Shown one piece after another: positions 9,779 to 18,426 of a DNA stretch of 64,000 nucleotides. Each line of letters begins with the position of its first letter. The stretch's first letter is position 1. A program made the translations under genes and the position numbers. This DNA comes from Planctomycetaceae bacterium (GTDB lineage: Bacteria; Planctomycetota; Planctomycetia; Planctomycetales; Planctomycetaceae). Under the pieces are notes generated by a model, which saw only the letters and a list, made by a program, of their open reading frames with translations, had not been told where the DNA came from and did no database searches. The stretch spans positions 124,001 to 188,000 of the forward strand of contig JAWKUA010000015.1 of assembly GCA_041398785.1 (NCBI GenBank), in the 5' to 3' direction.

Positions 9779-11023
9779 ATGAAAAATCTGCTGACCTGCC
9801 TGATTGCCGCCGTCACCGTGTCTTGTTCATTTGCCGATGAAGACGGCAACTGGGTCCGCATCAAGCTGGACGAACGATTCCGCTCCGAAGGTGTCGCCGC
9901 CGCCGATTTCAACAGGGACGGAACTCCCGACGTGATTGCCGGCGACGTCTGGTACGAAGCTCCGGCCGCCGATTCCGCAGATCACGCAAACGCTCAGAAG
10001 TGGAAGCTTCACGAAGTGCGTCAGCCGGGTGATTTCGTCGCCGGACAGGGTTACAGCAACAGCTTTGTGAATTTTGCCTGGGACTTTGATCACGATGGCT
10101 GGCAGGACGCGGTCATCATCGGTTTTCCCGGCGATCCCTTTCACTGGTACCGAAATCCCGGTGACTCCGACGTTCACTGGCAGGAATCCGTGATCTGGAC
10201 CAGTGTCTGCAACGAATCACCGGACTTCGAAGATTTGAACGGCGACGGTGTGCCGGAGTTCATCCTGGGTTCTCAGCCGGAAGCACAGATCGGTCTGGTG
10301 ACTGTTCCGCCCGCCGACGGCGTAAACGGGAAATTTCCCTTTCACGCCGTCAGCCTGCCGAGCGCTGAAGCCGCCGACAACCCCAACCGCGGTCTGGATA
10401 ACGGCACGTTTAAGTACTACCACGGTCTGGGAGCCGGAGACATGAACGGCGACGGTCACACCGACATCGTCATTCCTCACGGCTGGTGGCAGTCGCCCGG
10501 CGATCTGAAGGAGTCGGGCACCTGGAAGTTTCACACGATTCGCATTCTGGTGGACGGAGCCGAACAGCCGCTGCCCCATTCGGCCAACATCTACGTCGAC
10601 GATCTGGATCAGGACGGAGACGCCGATCTGTTTCTCAGTTCCGCGCATACCTACGGAGTCTGGTGGGCAGAAAACAACGGCGACGGACCGTGGACGCTGC
10701 ATACCGTCGACAAGTCGTACTCGCAGACTCACGCGATGGAAACGGTCGACATCAACGGCGACGGGCAGCTTGATTACGTCACCGGCAAACGATTCTTCGC
10801 TCACAACGGTGCCGACCCCGGCGGACATGATCCGGTTGTGATGTACTGGTACGAAGTCAAGCGGACAAAAGGCCAGGCACCGTCCATCGCCGCTCACGAA
10901 ATCGTCGCCGGGCGAGGAACCGGCGTCGGCACTCAGTTCGAAATTCACGACATGAACAATGACGGAAAGCCGGACATCGTGCTGTCCAACAAGAAAGGTG
11001 TAAACGTACTGCTGCAGAAATAG
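9779..11023 (+). CDS. Exported VCBS/FG-GAP repeat protein
   Basis: 414 residues starting MKNLLTCLIAAVTVSCSFADEDG, a clear Sec signal peptide, which decides the start at 9779. The mature protein contains repeated calcium-loop motifs such as DFNRDGTPDVIAGD, DLNGDGVPEFILG, DMNGDGHTDIVIPHG, DLDQDGDADLFLS, DINGDGQLDYVTG and DMNNDGKPDIVLSN, predicting a beta-propeller fold. Such proteins are abundant in planctomycetes and are extracytoplasmic; the substrate is not evident. It is transcribed divergently from glnE and followed by a long heptad array. Confidence 0.85.
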   Translation: MKNLLTCLIAAVTVSCSFADEDGNWVRIKLDERFRSEGVAAADFNRDGTPDVIAGDVWYEAPAADSADHANAQKWKLHEVRQPGDFVAGQGYSNSFVNFAWDFDHDGWQDAVIIGFPGDPFHWYRNPGDSDVHWQESVIWTSVCNESPDFEDLNGDGVPEFILGSQPEAQIGLVTVPPADGVNGKFPFHAVSLPSAEAADNPNRGLDNGTFKYYHGLGAGDMNGDGHTDIVIPHGWWQSPGDLKESGTWKFHTIRILVDGAEQPLPHSANIYVDDLDQDGDADLFLSSAHTYGVWWAENNGDGPWTLHTVDKSYSQTHAMETVDINGDGQLDYVTGKRFFAHNGADPGGHDPVVMYWYEVKRTKGQAPSIAAHEIVAGRGTGVGTQFEIHDMNNDGKPDIVLSNKKGVNVLLQK

Positions 11024-11037
11024 CGGAGCGACGTCGA

Positions 11038-11156
11038 GATCTGAAATCTCAAATCTCAGATCTCAGATCTCAGATCTCAAATCTCAGATCTCAAATCTCA
11101 AAACTGCATACTGACGACTGACGACTGACGACTGACCGCTGACCACTGCACACTCA
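11038..11156 (+). repeat. Heptanucleotide repeat array (17 units) before the helicase gene
   Basis: Seventeen 7-nt units run without loss of phase. Nine are of the type RATCTCA/GATCTGA (11038-11100). Eight more shift to NNACTGA types such as CGACTGA three times in a row, CCGCTGA and ACACTCA (11101-11156). It fills most of the gap between the VCBS protein and the helicase start. It is not a CRISPR because there are no unique spacers and the unit is only 7 nt. It is the longest and cleanest array of this family in the window. Confidence 0.85.
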
Positions 11157-11208
11157 GCTTCCCGTTTCTCGCTCATCCGACCCGTCGCACAAATCGCCCA
11201 TCGTTCAC

Positions 11209-13254
11209 GTGAACCTCGCCGGACTTAACGCCCCTCAGCGCGACGCTGTGACTACGCTTTCCGGGCCGCTGCTTGTGCTTGCGGGAGCGGGGACCGGGAA
11301 GACTCGCGTGATCACCTACCGCATGGCGAACCTGATCGCCAGCGGAATTCGGCCCGACCGCATTCTGTCGGTCACCTTCACGAACAAGGCCGCTCGCGAA
11401 ATGCGCGCACGCGCGTTCGCGCTGATCGGCCGGCGACTGCAGCAGAAACCGACCGTGTCCACGTTTCACGCGTATTGCGTGCGGGTTCTGCGCGAAAACA
11501 TCGATTCTCTGGGCTATCCGAAGGGCTTTGCGATCTACGACCGCGGCGATCAGGAATCGGCGGCCCGTACGGCTCTGCGGGAAATCCGGCTGGGCGACAA
11601 GGCCATGAAACCCGGTGATCTGCTGAACCGTGTCAGCCGCTGGAAGATGGCCGGTGTCACCGAAGACCAGGCCGGCGACTATGCGGAATCGGACTTCGAC
11701 TTTCTGGCCGCCATGGGATATCGCAGATACCAGAAGCAACTGCGGTCAACGGGAGCCGTCGACTTCGACGACCTGCTGCTGCTGACTTCGCGGCTGTTTC
11801 GTGAACATCCGGATGTCCTGCAGAAGCACCAGTCGCGGTTCGATCATGTTCAGATTGACGAATACCAGGACACCAACGCCGTCCAGTTTGAACTTGTCGA
11901 AAGGCTTGTCGCCGCTCACGGCAATATCTGCGTTGTCGGCGACGATGACCAGTCCATCTACGGCTGGCGCGGCGCGGAGGTCGAACACATCCTGAACTTC
12001 GGCGGGCACTTCCCAGGCACGAAAACGGTTCGTCTGGAGAACAACTATCGCTGCACCGACCGCATCGTGGAAGTTGCCAATCGACTGGTGAAGCACAATC
12101 GCCACCGGCATGACAAGAAGCTGATTGCTCACAAGCACCAGGGTTCGCCGATTCGGATTCTTGCCTACAAGGATGAAACGGAAGAAGCGGAAAACGTCGT
12201 TCGGGAAATCGCCTACCTGATCAGCGAACTGGGAGTCCGGCCGAAGGATGTGGCGATTTTGTTTCGCACCAATGAGCAGCCGCGACTTTTCGAAACGGAA
12301 CTGCGGCGGCTGAATGTTCCGTATCGGCTTGTCGGCGGTCAGTCATTCTTCGACCGAAAGGAAATCCGCGACGCTCTGGCCTACATGAAAGCGCTGGCGA
12401 TGCCAAAGGATGAAGTGTCGCTGCTGCGCATCATCAACACGCCGGCTCGGGGCATCGGCGAAACCACCACCGAAAAGCTGATCGCTCTGGCCGTTTCGCG
12501 GGGCGAAAGCCTGTGGGACGTGCTGCCGGATGCCGTCGCGTCCGGAGCGATTCCTCAAAAGGCATCCGTCGCGCTGCGGGACTTTCGAATTCTGCTGGGA
12601 CGCTACCAGGCAGCGATGCGCGATCAGCCGGCGAACATGGCGCAGATCGCTCGCCGGCTGCTGCAGGAAGTCAACTATGACGCCGAAATCGAACGACACT
12701 ACAAGGACGAATCTCAGCAGGAAATTCGCAAGTCCGTGCTGCAGGACTTCGTCAATTCCATGGGGCAATATGTGGAACGCGAAGACAACCCGACTCTGGC
12801 CGGTTTCCTGGAAACCACTGCGCTGATGGACCGCGACGACGAAACGGATTCGGGAGAAAACCCCGACGTTGTGACTCTGATGACGCTGCATTCGGCCAAG
12901 GGACTGGAATTCCCGAGAGTCTACCTGGTCGGCATGGAAGAAGGGCTGCTGCCTCACAAACGCAGCGTCGAAAGCAATCTGGAAAAGGATATCGCGGAAG
13001 AACGCCGGCTGGCCTACGTTGGAGTCACGCGTGCGATGGACTACCTGACACTGACGCGCGCGAAGTCCCGCATGAAATGGGGCAAACGCCGCGATTCGAA
13101 TTGTTCGCGATTCCTGTTCGAAATGCAGAAGGACCCCGGGACCGTCCTGCAGGAAGAACACGTGGGCGATGACGAAGAATCGCAGACACCGCCTTCGCCG
13201 CGTGAACCAATGACTATTCGAATTCCTCATGACAACGATGATCCGCCTTTTTGA
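11209..13254 (+). CDS. Superfamily 1 DNA helicase, Rep/PcrA/UvrD family
   Basis: 681-residue 3'-5' DNA helicase. It shows the Q motif region LNAPQRDAV, Walker A AGAGTGKTRVI, motif Ia SVTFTNKAAREM, Walker B QIDEYQDTN, motif III GDDDQSIYGWRGA, motif IV ENNYRC, motif V TLMTLHSAKGLEFP and motif VI EERRLAYVGVTRA. The length (E. coli Rep 673) and the DDDQSIYGWRGA sequence look most Rep-like, but Rep, PcrA and UvrD are not safely separable here. The start is GTG 11209, as no upstream ATG fits and the next ATG lies inside the helicase core. It likely acts in replication restart or nucleotide excision repair. Confidence 0.93.
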   Translation: MNLAGLNAPQRDAVTTLSGPLLVLAGAGTGKTRVITYRMANLIASGIRPDRILSVTFTNKAAREMRARAFALIGRRLQQKPTVSTFHAYCVRVLRENIDSLGYPKGFAIYDRGDQESAARTALREIRLGDKAMKPGDLLNRVSRWKMAGVTEDQAGDYAESDFDFLAAMGYRRYQKQLRSTGAVDFDDLLLLTSRLFREHPDVLQKHQSRFDHVQIDEYQDTNAVQFELVERLVAAHGNICVVGDDDQSIYGWRGAEVEHILNFGGHFPGTKTVRLENNYRCTDRIVEVANRLVKHNRHRHDKKLIAHKHQGSPIRILAYKDETEEAENVVREIAYLISELGVRPKDVAILFRTNEQPRLFETELRRLNVPYRLVGGQSFFDRKEIRDALAYMKALAMPKDEVSLLRIINTPARGIGETTTEKLIALAVSRGESLWDVLPDAVASGAIPQKASVALRDFRILLGRYQAAMRDQPANMAQIARRLLQEVNYDAEIERHYKDESQQEIRKSVLQDFVNSMGQYVEREDNPTLAGFLETTALMDRDDETDSGENPDVVTLMTLHSAKGLEFPRVYLVGMEEGLLPHKRSVESNLEKDIAEERRLAYVGVTRAMDYLTLTRAKSRMKWGKRRDSNCSRFLFEMQKDPGTVLQEEHVGDDEESQTPPSPREPMTIRIPHDNDDPPF

Positions 13255-13369
13255 GTCCGCCGGAAGGATGGCGATCATCTCGGTTCCGGTCGTTGTCAGT
13301 CCGTGCGATGCGGACGACCGACCGGGTTTCTGTCCCGGTTTTCCGACGCCATGAAGGAGGATTCTCGCG

Positions 13370-13708
13370 ATGCCAAATCTGCCCAAAGCCGAACATCGGG
13401 AACTGACAACGGACTTCGGCACGGCTGTCGGAGCGTCCTATGCCTGGAACGGCGGACAATACTGCGCGATTCACACTTCACGCGGAGTCGTCGGCTGCGG
13501 CATCTACGATATTGAATGTGCCAACAAATTCGGAATGGCGTTCGCGATTGCGCGGGGGACTCCCGATCATCCGCTGCGCGAGCCGGAGGACCTTTACGAA
13601 GCACGTATCGTGGCCGTCAGCGGCGCCGCTGAACAATTGGGAATCGCGCCGGGAATGACGGGACTGGAAGCTCTGCGACGAATGCTGCAGGCGGATTCCG
13701 ACCAATAG
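13370..13708 (+). CDS. DUF1805 (YunC-like) protein
   Basis: 112 residues. The pattern resembles Bacillus YunC/DUF1805: a YCAIHTSRGVVGCGIYDIE strand pair, AFAIARGTPDHPLREPEDL, and the C-terminal AAEQLGIAPGMTGLEALRRM. The family has no established function. It has one of the best ribosome binding sites in the window, AAGGAGG at 13354-13360, 9 nt before the ATG. No functional link to the upstream helicase or downstream DUF1080 gene is apparent. Confidence 0.8.
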   Translation: MPNLPKAEHRELTTDFGTAVGASYAWNGGQYCAIHTSRGVVGCGIYDIECANKFGMAFAIARGTPDHPLREPEDLYEARIVAVSGAAEQLGIAPGMTGLEALRRMLQADSDQ

Positions 13709-13877
13709 CGCATTCGCGCCTCCGGACTGCGCCAATCGCAACTCGGCGCGGTGATGGACGTGCTGCACGGACCCCGATAACCTGAACGGCAGACGACCGT
13801 CCGTGGAAGATTCCGGCGCCGTGACTTCTTCGATCGCGGCGGCGGCCGATTTGATTCAGCAGGAAAGGCGTTTCACC

Positions 13878-15038
13878 ATGAAGAACGTGATAGTGGTCGC
13901 GGCGTTGCTGGCGGCTTCCGCGACGAGTCTCGCGGACGAATCGCCGGATGGCTTTCGTCCGCTGTTCAACGGAACGAATCTCGACGGCTGGGTTCTGGTT
14001 AATACACCGCCGCAGACCTGGTCGGTCGAAGACGGAATGCTGAAATGCACGGGGCGACCGATCGGAGAGATTCGCACGGAAAAGATGTATCAGAACTTCG
14101 TGCTGGAACTGGAATGGCGGCACATGGTTCCTCGCGGCAATGCGGGCGTGTTTATCTGGGCCGACGACATTACGGCTCGCGGCGTTCCGTTTCACCGCGG
14201 CATTGAAGTTCAGGTTCTGGAAAACGCCTACGGGCAGAGTCAGCACCATACGACTCACGGTGACATCTTCCCGATTCACGGAGCCACGATGACGCCCGAC
14301 AACGGACGCGGCGGTTCGCGTGCATTCCCCACGGAAGAACGTTCCAAACCCAGCCCCGAATGGAACCACTACCGCATTACAGGAATCGACGGCACTCTGA
14401 AGCTGGAAGTCAACGGCCGGCAGGTCACCAGCGGGCGAGACTGCAGTCCTCGCAAAGGGTACATCTGTCTGGAATCGGAAGGCGGTGTTGTTGACTATCG
14501 CAACATCCGCATTCGGGAACTGCCTGGCGGCGACGTGCCGGCCGAACACGTGGCCATCGCCAATCGCGGCTATCGGTCGATCTATACGGGCCTGGATCTT
14601 TCCGGCTGGAAGACGGACGACGCGGATCACTGGAAATCCAGCGACTGGGTGTTGTCCTTCGACGGCACGGAAGGCGGCCCCGGCTCAACATTGAGCACGA
14701 CGGCCGAATATCGGGACTTCGGATTCGTCGTCGATGTCAGGCTGAAGAAGCCGGACAGCGAAGCCGTGCTGTGGTTGCGCGACAACGATGACGGCGCTGT
14801 TCAGATCAGTCTCACCGACCAGAAGTCAGTCCGGGAACATTTGCAGGAAGCGGGTCAGTGGAACCGCCTTGAAGGGAGCATTGCGGGCGACCATCTGACG
14901 CTGACTGTCAACGGACACGACGTCGACTGCGGTGAAATCAGCGTTCCCCCGACCGCTTCGGGGTCTTTGTCTCTGAGCGCTTTCGGGCCGACGGAATTTG
15001 CCAACATCTACGTTCGAGAGTTGCCGGGAAAGCCATAG
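13878..15038 (+). CDS. Secreted protein with two DUF1080 (3-keto-disaccharide hydrolase type) domains
   Basis: 386 residues. The start at 13878 gives the signal peptide MKNVIVVAALLAASATSLADE, with AGGAAAGG upstream. The first DUF1080 domain (about 25-222) opens with FRPLFNGTNLDGW, followed by a jelly-roll-like stretch. A second, more divergent copy (about 230-384) opens with YRSIYTGLDLSGWK. DUF1080 has been renamed 3-keto-disaccharide hydrolase on the basis of work on glycosidases acting through 3-keto sugars, so a role in polysaccharide breakdown is likely. The downstream sulfatase begins 3 nt after the stop, so the two are almost certainly co-transcribed and may act on the same sulfated glycan. 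Confidence 0.87.
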   Translation: MKNVIVVAALLAASATSLADESPDGFRPLFNGTNLDGWVLVNTPPQTWSVEDGMLKCTGRPIGEIRTEKMYQNFVLELEWRHMVPRGNAGVFIWADDITARGVPFHRGIEVQVLENAYGQSQHHTTHGDIFPIHGATMTPDNGRGGSRAFPTEERSKPSPEWNHYRITGIDGTLKLEVNGRQVTSGRDCSPRKGYICLESEGGVVDYRNIRIRELPGGDVPAEHVAIANRGYRSIYTGLDLSGWKTDDADHWKSSDWVLSFDGTEGGPGSTLSTTAEYRDFGFVVDVRLKKPDSEAVLWLRDNDDGAVQISLTDQKSVREHLQEAGQWNRLEGSIAGDHLTLTVNGHDVDCGEISVPPTASGSLSLSAFGPTEFANIYVRELPGKP

Positions 15039-15041
15039 TCC

Positions 15042-16814
15042 ATGTCATCGTCGAAGATCTCCATCGCCCTGCTGCTGTTGCTGCCGACAGGGTTCGCGTC
15101 CGCCGGAGACCGACCGAATGTGGTGATCGTGATCACCGACGATCAGGGGTACGGCGATCTGTCGTGTCACGGCAATCCGGTGTTGAAGACTCCGCACATT
15201 GACCGGCTGCATTCCGAATCGGTTCGTCTGGCGGACTATCACGTGGCTCCCACATGTTCGCCGACACGTTCGGCTTTTGTGACCGGGCACTGGACGAATC
15301 GCACGGGTGTCTGGCACACGATCATGGGCCGATCGATGCTTCGGGAAAACGAAGTCACGATGGGTCAGATCTTTGCAGACGCCGGCTACGCTACCGGAAT
15401 GTTCGGCAAGTGGCATCTGGGCGACAATTATCCCTATCGGCCGGAGGATCGCGGCTTTGGTGAGGTCATGCGGCACGGTGGCGGCGGAGTCGGCCAGACA
15501 CCCGATTTCTGGGACAACGCCTACTTCGACGGCAGCTACTGGCACAACGGAACGCCGCAACCCGTGACCGGTTTCTGCACCGATGTGTTCTTCGATTACG
15601 CGATGAAGTTCATGCGGGACTCAAAGGAACGGAACACGCCGTTTCTGGCGTATATCGCCACGAACGCTCCCCACGGTCCCATGCATTCGCCGGAAGACGC
15701 GAGCGAACGATACGCTCAGATTAAGGACGTCAGCCTGCGGAATTTCTTCGGCATGATTGCCAACATCGATGACAACGTCGGAAGGCTGCGTACGTTTCTG
15801 AACGAAGAGGGGCTGACGGAAAACACGATTTTCGTTTTCACAACCGACAACGGCAGTTCCTCCGGCTGGAAGCTGTTTAACGCGGGAATGAAAGACGGCA
15901 AGGGAAGCGAGTACGATGGCGGCCACCGCGTGCCGTTTTTCATTTTCTGGCCGGATGGGGAGCTGTCCGGTGGTCGCAACGTGCAGCCGATCACCGCTCA
16001 TGTCGATGTATTGCCGACGCTGATGGAACTGTGCGACGTGGCGGTTCCGGACCGTATCCGGTTCGACGGACGCAGTATCGTTCCATTGCTGCGGGATGCT
16101 GCGGTCGACTGGCCCGACCGAATTCTGGTGACCGATTCTCAGCGAGTGAAGGATCCCGTCAAATGGCGAAAAAGTTCCGTCATGACATCGGACTGGCGGC
16201 TGGTCAACGGCCGGGAGCTGTATGAAATTAAGCTCGATCCCGGTCAGCAAAACGACGTCGCGTCCGGGCATCCGAATGTCGTCGAACGTCTGCGATCGTT
16301 CTATGACGCATGGTGGGACGAATTGCAGCCGACCTTCGCGGATGAAACGGCCATCCATCTGGGCCACCCGGCGGATAACCCCGCGCGGCTGACATCGCAC
16401 GACTGGATCACGACCAGTTCCACGCCGTGGAATCAGGCTCACATCCGCCAGGGATTGAATGGCGAAGATAACACCGGATTCTGGAACGTGCAGATTGTCG
16501 AAGACGGCGACTACGAAATCCGCCTTCGCCGCTGGCCGGAGACGACCGGCGTGCCGATCGATGCACCGCTCGATCCGGGAGCCGACGTGCCGGGAGTCCG
16601 GCCCTACCGGGCAACGGCTGGCAAGGCGATTCCGGTTGTGAAGGCCACGCTGCGGATCGGCGACGTCTCAAAATCGGCGGTCGTTGAACCGGGAGCGGTG
16701 GAAGCGGTTTTCAATTTGCGCCTGCGAGCCGGAAAGACTCGACTGACGGCGACGTTTCTGACAGCTGATGAGCAGGTCTACGGAGCCTACTACGTGTACG
16801 TCGCCCGGAAATAG
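15042..16814 (+). CDS. Secreted arylsulfatase-type sulfatase (formylglycine dependent)
   Basis: 590 residues with signal peptide MSSSKISIALLLLLPTGFASA. The alkaline phosphatase/sulfatase fold begins with RPNVVIVITDDQGYGDLSCHG (metal-binding DD). The activating motif CSPTR has Cys72, expected to become formylglycine. FGKWHLG and TNAPHGPMHSP follow, and TTDNGSS supplies further metal ligands. The last 130 residues (from about 455) are a beta-rich extension. It likely removes sulfate esters from glycans outside the cytoplasm, as in the large sulfatase sets of marine planctomycetes. It forms a two-gene unit with the DUF1080 protein. Confidence 0.92.
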   Translation: MSSSKISIALLLLLPTGFASAGDRPNVVIVITDDQGYGDLSCHGNPVLKTPHIDRLHSESVRLADYHVAPTCSPTRSAFVTGHWTNRTGVWHTIMGRSMLRENEVTMGQIFADAGYATGMFGKWHLGDNYPYRPEDRGFGEVMRHGGGGVGQTPDFWDNAYFDGSYWHNGTPQPVTGFCTDVFFDYAMKFMRDSKERNTPFLAYIATNAPHGPMHSPEDASERYAQIKDVSLRNFFGMIANIDDNVGRLRTFLNEEGLTENTIFVFTTDNGSSSGWKLFNAGMKDGKGSEYDGGHRVPFFIFWPDGELSGGRNVQPITAHVDVLPTLMELCDVAVPDRIRFDGRSIVPLLRDAAVDWPDRILVTDSQRVKDPVKWRKSSVMTSDWRLVNGRELYEIKLDPGQQNDVASGHPNVVERLRSFYDAWWDELQPTFADETAIHLGHPADNPARLTSHDWITTSSTPWNQAHIRQGLNGEDNTGFWNVQIVEDGDYEIRLRRWPETTGVPIDAPLDPGADVPGVRPYRATAGKAIPVVKATLRIGDVSKSAVVEPGAVEAVFNLRLRAGKTRLTATFLTADEQVYGAYYVYVARK

Positions 16815-16852
16815 CGTCGTCGAACGTTACGCAATGACCGGTCGCATCCGGA

Positions 16853-18232
16853 TTAGCTGCTTTCGCCGATGTGGTAGCGTTCCAACAGGCGGTACAGCTT
16901 TCGGCGATGGATCCCCAGCACTCGCGCGGCGCTGGCTTTGTTGCCGTTTTCGCGCTTCAGGATCTTGATGATGTGCGCCCGTTCCAGGTCTTCCAGTTTT
17001 GTGGAATGGCAGGCAGCGGCGATGTCGACCGGCTCCGAGGAACTGCTTTGCACGGCGGAATCGGGGCACGAGAAGATGATTTCCGACGGCAGATCATCGA
17101 TTGTGATTTCGTTGCCTTCCGCCAGGATCTGTGCCCGTTCCAGAGCGTTCTTCAGTTGCCGCACGTTTCCGGGCCAGTGATAGGACACCAGTGCGTTCTT
17201 GGCTTCGTCGGTGATGGTCCAGTTGTCACCCAGGATTTGCCGGATCAGCAGCCAGACGTCACCTTCGCGGTTTCTCAGCGCAGGAAGTTCCAGCGACATG
17301 ACGTTGATGCGATAGAACAGGTCTTCGCGAAAGCGGCCGGCGGCAACTTCGTCCGCCAGATTCCGGTTTGTCGCCGCGATCAGCCGGACGTTGACTTTTC
17401 GTTCCCGGTGTGATCCCACACGGCGAATGGAGCCGTCTTCCAGCGCCCGCAGCATCTTCGGCTGCAGGGCTCCCGGAAGTTCACCGATTTCGTCGATGAA
17501 CAGTGTGCCGCCGTCCGCGACTTCAAACAGTCCGGCCCGGTCTTCGTTGGCTCCCGTGAATGCTCCCTTTCGGTGCCCAAACAGTTCACTCTCCACCAAC
17601 TGTTCCGGCAAGGCCGCACAGTTGATCGTCACGAAGGGTCCGCTGGCCCGCTGACTTTGCTGCTGCAGAGCTCGCGCGACCAGTTCCTTACCGGTCCCGC
17701 TTTCACCCTGAATCAGGACCGGTTTGTCTGTGGGAGCAACACGTTCAATCAGCCGGAACACATCTCGCATGCGCGCCGATTCGCCGATGATCTTCACGCG
17801 CGGCTGAGACCTTTGGATGATCGCTTTCAGCTGCCGATTCTCTTTGTTGATGCGGCCCCGGTCCCAGGCCATGAAGCATCGCTGTTCAAGTTCGTCCAGG
17901 GGAAACGGCTTGGTCAGGTAGTCGCAGGCTCCCATTTTCATCGCACTGACTGCGGTGTCGATGGTTCCCTGCCCGGTCAGAATCATGACTTCTGTATCCG
18001 GCTGAGCCGTCTTCAGCCGATCGAGCACTTCAAGCCCCGTCATGCCGGGCATGTTCATGTCGACGATCGCGACGTCGAAGTGCTGGCGGTCGGCAATTTC
18101 CAGCGCCTGATGCCCGTTGGCCGCGGCGACGGCGTTGTGTCCCTTGCGCGTCATCCATCGTTCACAGGTATCGCGAAAGTCGTTGTCGTCTTCCACAATG
18201 AGCACGTCGATCGATTTTGAACCCGTGGTCAT
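16853..18232 (-). CDS. NtrC-family sigma-54-dependent response regulator
   Basis: 459 residues. The receiver domain (about 8-120) has acidic pocket VEDD, phosphorylatable Asp58 in VAIVDMNMPG, and TKPF. The AAA+ domain (about 147-385) has Walker A GESGTGKE (176-183), the sigma-54-contacting loop GAFTGA (223-228), and Walker B GGTLFIDEIGELP. The C-terminal Fis-type HTH (NKASAARVLGIHRRKLYRLLERY) binds DNA. It should activate sigma-54 promoters when phosphorylated by the neighbouring kinase. ATG 18232 is preferred over an in-frame TTG 15 nt upstream. It is convergent with the sulfatase gene. Confidence 0.95.
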   Translation of the reverse strand: MTTGSKSIDVLIVEDDNDFRDTCERWMTRKGHNAVAAANGHQALEIADRQHFDVAIVDMNMPGMTGLEVLDRLKTAQPDTEVMILTGQGTIDTAVSAMKMGACDYLTKPFPLDELEQRCFMAWDRGRINKENRQLKAIIQRSQPRVKIIGESARMRDVFRLIERVAPTDKPVLIQGESGTGKELVARALQQQSQRASGPFVTINCAALPEQLVESELFGHRKGAFTGANEDRAGLFEVADGGTLFIDEIGELPGALQPKMLRALEDGSIRRVGSHRERKVNVRLIAATNRNLADEVAAGRFREDLFYRINVMSLELPALRNREGDVWLLIRQILGDNWTITDEAKNALVSYHWPGNVRQLKNALERAQILAEGNEITIDDLPSEIIFSCPDSAVQSSSSEPVDIAAACHSTKLEDLERAHIIKILKRENGNKASAARVLGIHRRKLYRLLERYHIGESS

Positions 18233-18286
18233 CGCACGTTCCGCCAACGCTTCCCGCAGTCAGTGAGCTTAAGCTTCATAGCCCGG

Positions 18287-18382
18287 TCACATCCCGACGA
18301 AATCCTCAGACACCGGCACCCGGCGGCCATTCGGCGTGCGCCATGCCGCACAGAGATGGGCCATTTCGCACACCCCAGGCAT
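18287..18382 (-). CDS. Possible 31-residue small protein between kinase and regulator
   Basis: An ATG-TGA frame in the gap between the histidine kinase stop and the regulator start encodes a short peptide ending GRRVPVSEDFVGM. Third codon positions are mostly G or C, like real genes here. The same frame stays open upstream into the kinase gene, so part of the open length is a shadow of that gene. No family is recognised. It might be nothing, but it is the only coding-like stretch in the 180-nt gap. Confidence 0.25.
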   Translation of the reverse strand: MPGVCEMAHLCAAWRTPNGRRVPVSEDFVGM

Positions 18383-18426
18383 GATTTTCAGAATCGCAGG
18401 GATGCGCGACGGTCTCCGCAACCGTC

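Noticed and set aside
11038..11156. Considered as a CRISPR array
   Set aside because: The unit is 7 nt with no spacers of constant length and no cas genes nearby.
12343..14630. Two minus-strand open frames of about 340-360 codons over the helicase and DUF1080 genes
   Set aside because: They are shadows of well-supported plus-strand genes.
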